A stretch of DNA of 64,000 nucleotides from Rhodamnia argentea (taxonomy: Eukaryota > Streptophyta > Magnoliopsida > Myrtales > Myrtaceae). Under the pieces are notes generated by a model that was not told where the DNA came from, did not search any database, and saw nothing but the letters and a program-made list of their open reading frames with translations. The stretch spans positions 27,273,294 through 27,337,293 of the forward strand of contig NC_063155.1 in assembly GCF_020921035.1 (NCBI RefSeq). The letters are read 5' to 3'. The position numbers and the translations under genes were made by a program. Below, piece by piece: positions 1 to 11,900 of this stretch (position 1 is the first letter of the stretch; the number at the start of each line of letters is the position of its first letter).

Positions 1-2460
1 ATTCTTGTAAACCCATAAAAAGAAACGATTCCATTATAGCCCGAGTACATTTGGCTTCGTGGTCAAGTGTCGAATTTGTCGTTCTCGAGTCATAACTTCG
101 AGTCATGTCATCAGTGAACTTCAAAAACATGAAACACAATATACATGAGGGTCTGTCGATGGATCGGCATCTACTTTAAAAAGTACAAACAACTATGCTT
201 ATATTTTAGCGGCAAGTTTTTCGTTTCTTATAATTTCCTTGACATATAAAGTGACGGCACCTTGGTAGTCTCCCGAAAGGTTCATCTGATTATCATCTTG
301 CTGTAAGCCATAAGCATTCTCGATCTACCTTTCTCCAATTGATTAAGCTTATTCTTCCGATCATCCCACCATGAAATTAAATATAATCACAAGGGGATGC
401 AAAATACATTTAAGCAAAAATGAATTGCATAAAGTTCTCTTTGTGAGAATGGCAAGAGAAACGACATTCATAATTACAACTAAGTTAGAAACGTGTGTCG
501 GGTTCCAAAAGGACAGAATTCAGTAGAGAAATAGCAAAAATGGACCCGACAAAATTTATGTAGAGTTAGTCAATATGAAGTCTAAATGATCCATAACTGT
601 GATTAATCCGTCCATATATAACTTTGCTCGGACAAAATTTGTCCCTTTATGGGTAGTCACTTTGAAAAAATCTCTTGGTGATCCCGACGACAAAGCCCGT
701 AGTCTATATAAATTTCATGCTATTTCTTTAAAAAAAATCAACTTTCGGTCCGTCTATTTTAGTAAAAATAAATATAAAAAAAGATTTCTACATTTGGATA
801 GTAGAAAATAAACTAGTTGAGAAAAATATTTTCGACCAATAGAAAAAATGCCTTCAAAAGTTAGAAAAAACTGGTTCCCTCTCTTAAAAAAGAGAAAATC
901 ATTTTCCCACGTTCTAGAGATCATTCTCTCTCTATCTCCATGCTTCTCGCTCGGATCGCCCCATCTTCATCTTCTCTCCCTGCCGCCTCTACCCCGTGAA
1001 ACCCAGCTCCCTCACCAAGCTCTTCCCCGTGTTACTCTCTGCCGCCCCCATGGAGCTCCCTCCCACATTTATTGCCTCTTCGAAGACGACTCCCTCGCCT
1101 TACCTTCTCTTTATCTTCCCTCCCCGGCCTTGGGTGACCTTGGGAAACCCTCGATCTTCGTGAGGAAATTGCAGTTCTCCTCCAACTCGCTCGCGAACCG
1201 TAGGATCCTTAGCAGTAGTCCGCACATTCGCGGATACCGCCTGCCATGAGGGTGCGGTCAGGAGAGGGAGGCGAGTCCCGGAGGTAGGGGCAGCTCAGTG
1301 GCGAGGTCGACCGAGCGGGTGCCACTGGCCAAGTCAGACCAGATTCAGATGAGGTGTTAGAGGGCGACGTTGGGGAAGACGGAAAAAGAAAAAAAACGAC
1401 AAAAAATATTTTTTAATTCATTTTCATATTTCAGTCAAATATTAAAAAATATTATCATTATTCGAGAAAATATCTTTTTTGGAAAATATTTTTTTTAGAA
1501 ATGACACGTTTTTCAGGAAACAAGGAAGCCTTTGTAACGAGAAAAACTATTTCCATAGGTCATAAAAGCATCTCAAGTGAAAAGAATACCAACTTTATCC
1601 CCACTTCAACCGGTTACTGGTGAAGTTTTACCGACACACTATTTGATCCGGTGCTCATTCTGGTTGGACAAAATGACGTAATTACAAAACATTAACTTAA
1701 AGTGCTACAAATTTTGTGTGGTAGTGTTTACTCCCCTATGCGTCCAATACCAACCATGAAGGGTATTAAGTAAATTGGATGATCACAACACAATGCCTTC
1801 TAGATTCCGGGGAGTGGAGTTATGTCCAACATTAATAGAACATACCAAAGAACGTGAATCGCTTCGAGTTGGACGATAGGCCGGTTATGTTCTACCGAGT
1901 TGCCAACAAAAAGCGTTCTCCCAGCCACTTGGGAGAGCCTAAAAAGCCAGATCGAAATCGCCGCGGCAATCATAGGCAACAATGGAGAGAGCCTGGCTAC
2001 GCTCATGGAGTGGGATACAGAGAATTTGATTGCAGCATCAGTAATTATCTCAACCCTTCTTACCGGTGGTGGAACCAAGGCAACCTACACGAGATCTCCC
2101 GTTGGAGGAGGGCTCTTCTTGTGGAGAGGTACTTAAAAACAAGTGCTTTTGAGAACACGGGCACATATAACCAATGGCTTCATGGCTCCCCCACTTGTTG
2201 AAACCCCAAATTCATCTTTGCTTGTATCCGACTCAAAAATAATGATGCCCGTGATCGTTCTGCTTTCCTGTGTCGGTCAAGAAACGAGTGGAAAAAAGGA
2301 AAATGTAACCCCCACAAAAGTGCCAAGGCATCATTCATAGTACACCTACCTCTCACTCTTTACAAAATTTCCTCTACTTAAATCAAATCAAAACCCTCAC
2401 TCTCTTTTCACTTTCTCTCTCTCTCTCTTGCTTCCACTTGTTCTTTCTTTATCCAACTCA
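1..2460. other. Gene-poor 5' flank with AT-rich repeat traces
   Basis: I recognise no gene here. The stretch 745-1560 has AT-rich, GAAAAATATTTT-type ends around a GC-rich core. Its right end (about 1505-1550) resembles the terminus of the short MITE family seen at 6.5, 7.5, 57.2 and 63.3 kb, so it may be a larger degenerate foldback element. Between 1850 and 2340 overlapping open frames exist on both strands, the longest about 115 codons on +, but none resembles a protein family I know. The base composition there is more gene-like than its surroundings, so an old gene fragment is possible. Confidence 0.4.
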
Positions 2461-2467
2461 GTCACAC

Positions 2468-2469
<2 letters not shown>

Positions 2470-2505
<36 letters not shown>
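2470..2505. repeat. (GA)n microsatellite upstream of the aspartic protease gene
   Basis: This is an uninterrupted run of about 18 GA units. It is complementary to the (CT)n run at 2692-2731, so the two could pair as a stem across about 190 bases. Both lie in the proximal promoter or leader of the protease gene, where GA/CT runs are common in plants. Confidence 0.9.
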
Positions 2506-2508
<3 letters not shown>

Positions 2509-2688
2509 GTCTCGTCTCTTTCAACTCCCTCGAGACCAGCCGATGCCATCAACGACTTTTTTTTTTTTGGCCCTTTCTTTCTCGGCTTGGAGCTGGCGAT
2601 GCCAACAAAGACAAGACAGGTGAGCGAGTCAAGGAGAAGAGATTATCCATAGGACATGCAAAGCCCGCTCTCTCAGAATCTAACACCA

Positions 2689-2691
<3 letters not shown>

Positions 2692-2731
<40 letters not shown>
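2692..2731. repeat. (CT)n microsatellite in the protease promoter/leader
   Basis: This is a run of about 20 CT units 165 bases before the protease start codon, followed by more pyrimidine-rich DNA. Plant core promoters and leaders often carry such Y patches. It forms an inverted pair with the GA run upstream. Confidence 0.9.
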
Positions 2732-2734
<3 letters not shown>

Positions 2735-2850
2735 AAGTCCCCCAGCCTTCTCCATCGAAAGCTTCTCTCTCTCTCTTCCCAACGTTTTCAATTTCTTTAG
2801 CTCCCGTCAAGCATGGCGTGATTTCCATCAATAATCGCCCCAATGCCCCA

Positions 2851-2858
2851 TTTATAAT
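2851..2858 (+). promoter_or_regulatory. Possible TATA box of the aspartic protease gene
   Basis: TTTATAAT lies 39-46 bases before the start codon at 2897. If used, the leader would be only about 10-15 bases long, which is short, so transcription may instead start within the upstream CT-rich tract. Confidence 0.3.
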
Positions 2859-2896
2859 CCCATAGAGCTCCATCACCTTCTCTCTCCATCCCAAAA

Positions 2897-4464
2897 ATGG
2901 CGATACCCACTTCTCTCTCTTGCCTTCTCTTCACTCTCCTCTCCTTCTCTCCTGCATTGGCGAGCTCCCGCACCTTCACCACCACCACCGTCCTTGACGT
3001 CAGTTCTTCTCTCCATAGAGCCTTCAGCGTCCTCTCCCTCGACCCTAAAACGATACCGCCTCGCCAACACGAAGAAACCCACCCCTCTTCCTCTACTTCC
3101 TTCACGCTCCAGCTGCATTCGCGGGCTTCGCTTCAAAAACCTTCGCAGAGGGACTACAGGTCCTTCACATTGGCCCGGCTGGAGCGCGACTCCGCCCGAG
3201 TCAAGTCCCTCGCGGCTCGCTTAGATCTGGCCCTCAATGGCATTGCCAAATCAGATCTGAAGCCCCTCGACGCGAGCACGGAGAGAGAAATCGGAGCCCA
3301 AGGTTTCGAGAGTCCGGTGGTGTCCGGGACGAGCCAAGGGAGTGGCGAGTACTTCTCGCGGCTCGGCGTCGGCGACCCACCGAGCCAGGTCTACATGGTC
3401 ATCGACACCGGGAGCGATGTCAACTGGGTGCAGTGCGCCCCCTGCGCCGACTGCTACCAGCAAGCCGACCCCATCTTCGAGCCGGCTTCCTCGGCTTCCT
3501 TTTCCCCTCTCTCCTGCGACACCCGACAATGCAGGTAGGACCGTTTAACTGGTGCCACGTTATGGTATTCTTGTCGAATGAAATTGATCGTCCCAGATAT
3601 TATTTCATCGTTTAATTCGTGCCGCGTTGCGCTCGCAGGTCGCTCGACATCTCCCAGTGCCGCAACGGAAGCTGCCTTTACGAGGTCTCCTACGGCGACG
3701 GCTCCTACACCGTCGGCGACTTCGTGACGGAGACCATCACCCTCGGCTCCACTCGGCTCAGGGACGCGGCGATCGGCTGCGGCCACAACAACGAGGGGCT
3801 GTTCGTCGGCGCCGCCGGACTGCTCGGTCTCGGCGGCGGCTCGCTGTCGCTCCCGTCCCAGCTCAACGCATCCTCCTTCTCCTACTGCCTCGTGGACCGC
3901 GACTCCGACTCGGCCTCGACCCTCGAGTTCGGCTCGCCCCTGCCGCCCAACTCCGTCACTGCGCCGCTGATCCGGAACCCCCATCTCGACACCTTCCTCT
4001 ACCTGGGCCTCACCGGAATCAGCGTCGGCGGCGACCCGTTGCAGCTCCCGGAGACGGCCTTCCAGCTCGATCGCGACGGCAGCGGCGGGATCATCGTCGA
4101 CTCGGGCACGGCGGTCACGCGCCTGCGGGCGGAGGTGTACGAGGCGATGCGCGACGCGTTCGCGAGGGGCGCGCGGGGGCTGCCGGCGGCGGAGGGCTTC
4201 GCGCTGTTCGACACGTGCTACGACCTGTCGTCTAAGGGAAGCGTGGAGGTGCCGGCGGTGGCGCTGCGGTTCGGGGACGGGAAGGAGTGGGCTTTGCCGG
4301 CGAAGAACTACATGATACCGGTGGACTCGAACGGCACGTTCTGCTTCGCGTTCGCGCCTACGTCGTCGGCGATGTCGATACTGGGGAACGTGCAGCAGCA
4401 GGGGACACGTGTGGGTTTCGACCTAAGGAGGTCGCTGATCGGGTTCGTGCCCAATAAATGCTGA
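2897..4464 (+). CDS. Secreted A1-family aspartic protease, ASPG1-like
   Basis: Pepsin-like aspartyl protease of the plant nepenthesin/ASPG group, expected to be secreted and to cut proteins at acidic pH. Two exons, 2897-3534 and 3639-4464, are joined by a 104-base GT-AG intron in phase 2, giving 487 residues. Residues 1-22 form a hydrophobic signal peptide ending ALA. A propeptide-like region follows to about residue 145. The first catalytic motif is DTGS (D170) and the second DSGT (D367). Cysteine-rich CAPCADC sits just after the first Asp, as in nepenthesin-type enzymes. The C-terminus FVPNKC is typical. Exon 2 is strikingly GC-rich compared with the AT-rich surroundings, which creates long shadow frames in both directions. 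Best recalled relatives are Arabidopsis At1g25510 and ASPG1 (At3g18490). The choline-transporter-like gene downstream is also its neighbour in Arabidopsis. The start was chosen because it is the first ATG giving a signal peptide. Confidence 0.93.
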
Positions 4465-6450
4465 GCGGCTCGTCGTGGGTTTCTTGGCGTCTGCTGAATT
4501 GGCGGTTATGCCCCTGGACGAGTCGACGTGGCACGAGCCATGAGCTTGAGCCGAGCCTAGTTTTTCGTTTTACTGGTTAGGCCAATGAGCCACAAAAAGT
4601 TTGATCAGCTGGGTTTTATTTGATTGCTTGTACAGCAATTATATCCAGAAATTTGCAATGTTTCCTACATTTTCTTATGGGTTTTTCCTTTAGTTTCTCC
4701 ATTCAATATCATATGACTCTACATCATTGAGATATAAGCACGATAAAAAAGCAATTGGGAGTGGAATTGCTTGGACCACATCAACGCATCTATTTCCATC
4801 ATATTTATTTCACATTGCAAAGGAACATAGCTAAATCTCTTTCTTTTAAAATAAACTCTTTTCCAGAAATAATAGAGAATCCACACCGGCGATAAATTTC
4901 AAATTTAAATCATAATTACTCTGCATCACTCGACGACTTGAGCGCCTAAGGTTTGCAAGTCACATCATTATAGAGGGCCACCAAAACACCAACTCACTCG
5001 AGATATAATACGGCTATACAAGACAACACGGAACCGTTTTAGATGTCGACTTAAAGACATAAATCGAACTGGTGAACTCTCAAAAAATATATGACCCCGT
5101 TTACCATTACGCCGGATGTCTTAGCGACGAATCATCTTTTGTGATATAATGTTATCGCGTTGATGTCGTTCTATTTTGGTTAAATTAATCAGCCCACGAT
5201 GTGAGACGTATACATATCCAAACAAGACTCAAGGAGTGCCGCACAATATTCATGTTTGAATTCATTTGAGAAAAGCGAGTCGCGTGCAATTGCCTGATTG
5301 TTCGGGGGAAACAACATTCAACGATATATATATATAAGCCCTGAAGGATTTGTTCACTAGGATCAAACTGTTAATCTTAGCTTTGAAATTGACACGAAAA
5401 GGAACAACAGCGAGAGCAGAATTCCCAACGTTGTTCAAACATCGGATGTAAAAAGAACGATGAAGATTCACTCACACCACCTCTAGCATGAAAAAGAAAA
5501 AACAACGACAAAAACTATAGAGTGACAAACAAACAAACAAAAAAAAACCACCTAGTCACCAAAATAAAAAACGCATGAAAATTTGTGGACTAAGCAGCAT
5601 CTCCCTCGTACTATTACCCCACCCACTCATTTTGATGTATACTAGAAAATGGGCTTATTTTCTTGACCGAGCTCACACGCTACCGGCTAAAAGCCCACAA
5701 CACTTGTTGGATCAAAAGCCTCTCAAAGCCCCAAACACTGCCGGCTCTTCGAATTCAACCCACGAAGCTCTTGAAATCGAAATAATATTCGACCAATAAA
5801 AAAAAATCGAAATAGCATGGTCGTGTATGAATTCCACGCATCACACTTTAAGACGGACGTAATAGTTTTCTTTTTGCCTAGAAATGAACTTTCTTACAAA
5901 TAAATAGAACGAGACTGAACTTGTTCGATTCCGACCGTGTATCGCTATATCTACGCCATAACTACTCCCCTCGATTGAGCTATGGCCGTCGGCATCTATG
6001 GATAAATCTCCGATGGCATTAGCTGCTATGCCGACTTCTCGTTCAGATCACACCAACTGACATTTGGATAGGGTAGATATTGCTGTGAATGTAGATAGGA
6101 AATAGAGGAAAAGTGCGAACCTGTTTTTGGTAATTCCTTTTCCTTTCTCGTTCTCTTCTTTTTTTATTCCCCCCGGTGAGAGTCGTGAAGCAAGAGGCAA
6201 AGTTCCACTTCCACCTAACGCCGCTCATGCATTTGTCCTCGTGCACGTGGAAATAAGCCCACAACCTTGATTTTGCTTCTCATTCATTGTGAGGATTCAC
6301 TCAAATTAAGTCGCGTAAAATTTATTTTCCTTAAAAGAAAGAAATAATGAATTTTACCCCCCTTTTAAAAGTGCAGAAAAGGCGAACAATTTATGAATAC
6401 GACCCCGTTTATACGTCACGTGAATATAATGTTATCAAGCATTGTTTAGT
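4465..6450. other. Intergenic spacer, no recognised gene
   Basis: AT-rich spacer after the protease gene. It holds the presumed 3' UTR (first 200-300 bases) and only short chance frames. I see no RNA gene or clear transposon. Confidence 0.5.
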
Positions 6451-6669
6451 GCTCCGTTTATTTCTCGAATAATGAATGACTTAAAAATGTCTTTCCTAAA
6501 AATGACCGCTTGTTTCGATAGAATTATAATGTAGATAATAATTCATATCTAAATATTTTCGTGGATAATTAAATATTTTTTTTTGTTTGATTTTCATAAA
6601 CGATATAAGTGATTATTTTTAGGTTAATCTTTTTAAATTTTTTTATTTTTCACGAAATAAAACGGAGAC
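6451..6669. mobile_element. Short TIR element (MITE family B), copy 1
   Basis: The left end reads GCTCCGTTTATTTC and the right end is its near inverse, with CACGAAATAAAACGGAG. The interior is AT-rich and has no coding capacity. Similar elements of 200-240 bp lie at 7.5, 57.2 and 63.3 kb. The ends look hAT-like but I could not fix target-site duplications, so the superfamily is open. Confidence 0.55.
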
Positions 6670-7138
6670 TAGGTCCGATTGATTGTATTCTATTTCAGAC
6701 GGGGTCAAGTCGTGGATTCAAAGTCAACGGTGCCTGCATCATGCGTGAGTAATGGGGCAATAACGTGGGCAAGAAGGAAGATCAGGTTCCGAATTTACAA
6801 AGAATCATTCATGATTGGACGTTGAAGTCGTGACGTCAAAGACCTAAGAAAACAAGGAAAGCTTATCGTTTAATGTGCGGCCACCGGTGGAACTTTCCTT
6901 GGGGAGTTTAATGCCGTCGCCTTAAAACCATACGGCAACGCAATTTCCTGGTAATGAAATCGATTGTCTCATGGGTTCGTGTCTTTTGACTTCAAAAGAG
7001 AGGCTTGATCTCTTTTGAGGAAGAATACTCTATTACAATAATCTTCCCTTGAAGCAACTTATTTTAGTAAATTAATGATCCTTTCTTCATGTATTACTTC
7101 CTAATTTAGATTGTGATTGTTCCTTCTTCTTCTTCATT

Positions 7139-7400
7139 GATTTTTTTTTTTTTTTTGGTCGAATAAGGATTTGCATTGTCATTAAGTAAAGGTCGGAGTG
7201 GACAAGATACATGCTTCAGAGTATAGCAATTCTAAAAGACAGGTAAGGGGATAAGCAACCCAGTTAGAAGGCAAAGTTTTGTTGCGGTGGGATTTGACGA
7301 CCCAATCCGCGATCTTATTACATTCTCTCCTGCAATGGGCCATCTTCGAATTTTGGAATAGCTTTGCACAAGCTTGGGCTTCAGTAATACGCCATTTATT
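7139..7400 (-). mobile_element. 3' end of a LINE-type retrotransposon with poly(A) tail
   Basis: Read on the minus strand, 7395 to about 7190 encodes a piece of the C-terminal RNase H-like region common in plant non-LTR elements. It contains RRECNKIADWVVKSH followed by LPSNWVAYPL, which matches the familiar conserved end of these proteins. It is followed directly by a run of about 18 A (T run at 7139-7156 on +), as expected for a LINE 3' tail. Everything upstream of the RNase H piece is absent, so this is a 5'-truncated insertion or an older remnant. I did not find a convincing target-site duplication. Confidence 0.55.
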
Positions 7401-7508
7401 AGAGGGTGGGTAGTGATAATCCTCAAATCAAGGGCGGGTGAGGCTGTTTGTGTAAGAGTTTCCTTTACATTGAGGGCGTATAGTCTATTCTTCCTTTTTC
7501 TTTTTATG

Positions 7509-7710
7509 CTCATGTATGTTTCGCGAAAAATGAATGATTGAGAAATATTTACCCGAAAACGATAATTTTTATCGCAAATCGGTCAACGAAAAAATATTTT
7601 TCATTCTTGTTTACAATTTATGTCAATCATTTTTGTAACCGATACAAGAAATCGTTTTTAGAAAAATATTTTTCAAATCGTTCATTTCCCGCTAAGCAAA
7701 CGAAGCCTTA
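7509..7710. mobile_element. Short TIR element (MITE family B), copy 2
   Basis: The left arm carries GCGAAAAATGAATGATTGAG and the right arm its inverse ending CGAAGCC. It is about 200 bp, AT-rich and non-coding. It lies next to the LINE remnant. Confidence 0.55.
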
Positions 7711-8760
7711 GATGAGCACCTATTTATAGAGATTTTGAGGGTGAAATGTTTGCTTCTTATCTTGATAGGGATCCGAAGGTCCAAACTTTTCAAAATTTAA
7801 AAGAGGAGATTGTGCACAAGTTTCTAAATCTTTAAAGATTATTAGAAGCGCTTCAAACTAAGCATGCCCTATACATCTACATGCACTAAGTAATGAGAAT
7901 TGTACAGGCAACCCCCAGGGAGTTACTCATAGGGAATGCATTCGCCTCCTTTGCTCCAGACATGTGTTGAAATCATCCCTAAAGTGCGAGGTGGTATGAA
8001 ACTAGAGTTGTTAGGTGCACAACACAACTTTCGCCAATCCATACTGTAGAGTCCAATTCATCCCTCTCTGAATTAATGAATTTACCTACTTCTTTGCCAT
8101 TCCCTCCACGGAAGTTTAAAGATATTTACATCTGCCGCCCTGCATCTTGCCGTAATTAGTAACGAACACGGCTGTTGCGGCGCCTGCGATAGGATTAGGC
8201 TAGCCGAGGTATCGACGGCTTCTCCTCAAATGAGAGCCGACGATGGATGGTGTTGAATTACAATTTCTCCTAACTTTTTTGCAGCTATTTTCGATAAGTA
8301 TAATTAAGCGCGGCTTCTTCTTCTTCTTCTTTTCTCTCTCTTGGAAAATGAAATTAAGCAAAATCCTAGTTTAACTTTTCAAACACATGTATGCGACAGA
8401 GAGCGATCGACACGATTATTCCTGCGTGGAAACATCGTATACGAATTCCGACATAGCCTAGTATGCAGAGCACGATAATAGGAAACAATGTCGTTGTTTT
8501 TGTTGGTCTAATTATTTGACTCAACTAGTATCCGATGAAATTAAGAAGAAAACGATGGAAATTACGAATGTGTTGTCCTCTCTTTAGCCGTTGAGTTTCA
8601 GTTTCTCGTTCCTTTCGTCCTCTCTCCCTCTCTCTCCAATTTTCCTGCCAGACTTAATGAATTGGTCGTCGATTGAACTCTACCTAAAACCCTAGTAATT
8701 TCCATTTTGTAATTCATCTTTGACCTTCCTCGCTTCTTCTTCTTCACCTCAGAGTCACGT
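7711..8760. other. Intergenic spacer and promoter of the CTL gene
   Basis: I recognise no gene here. The last few hundred bases before 8903 become pyrimidine-rich and probably contain the promoter and leader of the choline-transporter-like gene. Confidence 0.4.
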
Positions 8761-8763
8761 TCT

Positions 8764-8766
8764 GTC

Positions 8767-8813
<47 letters not shown>
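8764..8813. repeat. (CT)n microsatellite in the CTL gene leader
   Basis: About 25 CT units with one CCC interruption, 90 bases before the CTL start codon. It probably lies in the 5' UTR. Confidence 0.85.
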
Positions 8814-8817
<4 letters not shown>

Positions 8818-8902
8818 TTCAATTTCGAACTTGAACATATACCGGAACACCTTGACTTCGCGGGGGAGAAAATGCTGATCCCCATTTGATCAGAGGTTGA
8901 GG

Positions 8903-11900
8903 ATGAGCGATTCGCAGAGTTCGTCTTCCCCTGAATTGGGCTCCATCGTCGCTGCCGACGAGGTAAGTTCGGTTACTCCCAAGCACCAATCGCCACTGCT
9001 GCCGGCATGCTTGATTTTGGATCCTGAAGCAAATCACTTTCGCTTTTTCTAATTGCTTGTAGTTACTTGAACTTAGTGGTTTTTGTCTGCTTTAAAAGGA
9101 GAAGTTTTGCAGAGTCGTTAGTTGCCGTCCGGAGACTAGAATTTCTAGATCGCTTTGATGAAGCCCCCGCCAGTTTGCTGCGTCAAGTGCGGCGGTTGGT
9201 TATCCTTGCGAAATCCATCGTCGCTCAAATGACGTTTTTTAGTTGTCCTACAGTCTTTTCTTACGTTATGACTTAGTAAGAATGAGGACAGGGTATTTGT
9301 GGATTTTCTGTAAAATGTTAGGTTCCAGATCTTTTCGGCCTCCGTTGCTTCCCTTCTAACTGGTTGGTTGATTCTTTCTATTTGATCGACACGTTCACCA
9401 TACCATTTTCCTATTTTATCCCTGTCCGACTATGTTAGGCTGATGTTTGGTCTTAACGTGTCTTTCGGCCCTCCCTTTCTTATTTGTCCCTGGATTGGAT
9501 CAGAGCTTAGTCTAAATTGTTGTAAAATGCTTTGGGCATCTAACTATTTGTTTACCCTTTCCACTGCAGAATGTTGGGAGGAGTAGAAGAAGCTATGATT
9601 CTAGTCAGATACTCGCTTCTCCGCCCTCAAGGCGCTGGAGGGATGTTTTTTGGTTAGCAATATTTTTGATCCACTTGGTTGGTTTCGGTCTTTTCCTCGG
9701 AGTTCTCGGACTTAACAGGTTTGAGAAATCGGACAGACTAAATCTTGACAAGTTAACCAGCGTGCCATCAGATAGTGATGCCGGATTGACGGAGGAGTAC
9801 TGGCCATTATTTGCCGTTGCTGGTGGTGCAGGAACTCTTCTTGGATGGATGTGGTTGTTGTTTCTGGGTTCTCAAGCTAACCACATGATGAAAGTGTCGG
9901 TGCATATATTGACTACTTATCTCGCCGTGATTAGTGTTCTGTGCTTCTGGGGTGAGCGCTTTTTCTGTGGTGTTGCTTTCGCAGTTGGAGCTGCACTGCA
10001 GTTTTTGTATGTGATATCTGTTATAGACAGGTAGAGATTGCATTTTATTGTGAATTTTCTTCTTTGATTGGAGTAGATGACTTGATTTATATTAGATTAT
10101 TACATCGTAAAGGATGACAGAAATGAAGGTTCTAAAAGCTCAACTCTGCACTAGCATTTGTTGTTCCTATGATTTGGATTTCATTAATCGTACATGCCTT
10201 ATTTTAAATATAGTCACGAGTACTTGGAAATAGGAATATTAACCGACTTTACACTTGAATGGACTTTGATATCTGATTTTCTTTCTTAAATGAACCCACG
10301 TGGTATCCTTAACAGACAAACTTTTTCCTTCGACATTGATAGAGAGCAATAGTGAGAGGATCATGTGGACTTAAGTTGGTGTGGAGCGTACATGTTTAAG
10401 TTAGACCTAATATGGGGCAGGGGGAGAGGGATTCCCTCGTTCAAGCAGAATTTAAAGTTTATGTAAGAGTCTCCTTCATGTTTTTCACGTGCATGTAGAA
10501 TTGCTGCCTTCTAAATGCTCCCAGCATTACCAATTCTTAGTCTTTCACTCACTTTATTGCTTTCTTTTGCAGACTTCCATTTACCATGTTGGTGCTTCAG
10601 AAGGCTGTCAAGATGGTATGGAATCTGCCTGAAGTTACGAGAATAGCGTATTTGTTTATGCTGGTTATGCTTTTATGGATGGTAATATGGTCCTTCGGAG
10701 CAGCTGGTGTAATTGCATCAAGCATGGATGATGGTAAACGCTGGTGGCTTCTTTTGGTGAGCTGGCAAGTTTTGCTCTTTATTTGTCTGAACAAACTTGG
10801 GATATAATCTACAATCAAAGAATGAGTAGAGCTGACAGGATGAAGTTGACGACTCCTGTAACGAATTATTATTTACATGCAGGTGCTCTCTGTAAGCTTA
10901 TTTTGGACAGGTGCAGTTCTTTGCAATACCGTGCATGTAATAGTGTCTGGTTTGGTGTTTTTGGTTCTCATCCATGGAGGTCGACGATCATTGTCAATGC
11001 CACAAAACTCATTATTGAATACACTTCGATATGCTGTGACTACATCTTTTGGAAGCATATGTTACGGATCACTATTTACTGCTGCAATACGGACCTTGCG
11101 TTGGGAGGTATGCATGTTTGGCTTATATTTTCCCTCTAGACACCGAGCAATTTAGCTCTAATTGGCATGTCACTGGTATTTTCAAATTTGGCAACATTAA
11201 TTCATTCTTCCTGCTTAATACATCTGCCAGATCAGGGGATTCCGGTCAAAGATTGGCAACAATGAATGTCTACTCTGTTGCGTGGATTTTCTCTTCAACC
11301 TCGTGGAGACACTTGTACGCTTTTTCAACAAGTATGCTTATGTGCAGGTACATTTTCTGCTCTTGGTAGTCTACTTATTTTTCTTTTTTTGCAAAACCAA
11401 TCAGCTTTGATCAGTAGGTAAATTAGTCTAAGGTTCAGATATCAGCTATATCATTTTTTTTGGCATTTCGGAGAGTGTTCCATTGTATGGTTTTACAATG
11501 CTACCTTTGACAGTTGAGCTAGTGTTGTCTACTATCCCTTGATTGCTAGTGCTAGTTGTAGTGCTAGTCCTTGACACCTTTTTTCTTACGAAAGGACGCA
11601 ACAAGCCTCTTTAGCCTTTTGAAGGGTTGAAGTCAACCTCTAGCCCTTCGTCTCTTCTTTTAGGCGAGCAGTGAAAACTCTCTTCTCATTTTGGTCCTTA
11701 ATGAACGGTTCTGTTGGGGAAGCATTTTCATAATTTTGGAACTTAAGAATATGACAAGTGATGAAAAACATTGTTCGAAAGTGATAGGTGTCTTGTTATT
11801 TGAACAAAAAGCATTTGCAGTTGACTAAATTTCACTGGTAGTTAGAACTAGAAACGTGAGAGTGCACAGGCATACAATATGGACAGATGGAAATGATTAT

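Noticed and set aside
848-1249. 133-codon plus-strand frame
   Set aside because: Low-complexity Ser/Pro/Leu from pyrimidine-rich DNA inside a probable degenerate repeat.
3627-4235. 202-codon frame on + in the aspartic protease
   Set aside because: Frame-shifted shadow caused by the very GC-rich exon 2; Arg-rich with no family features.
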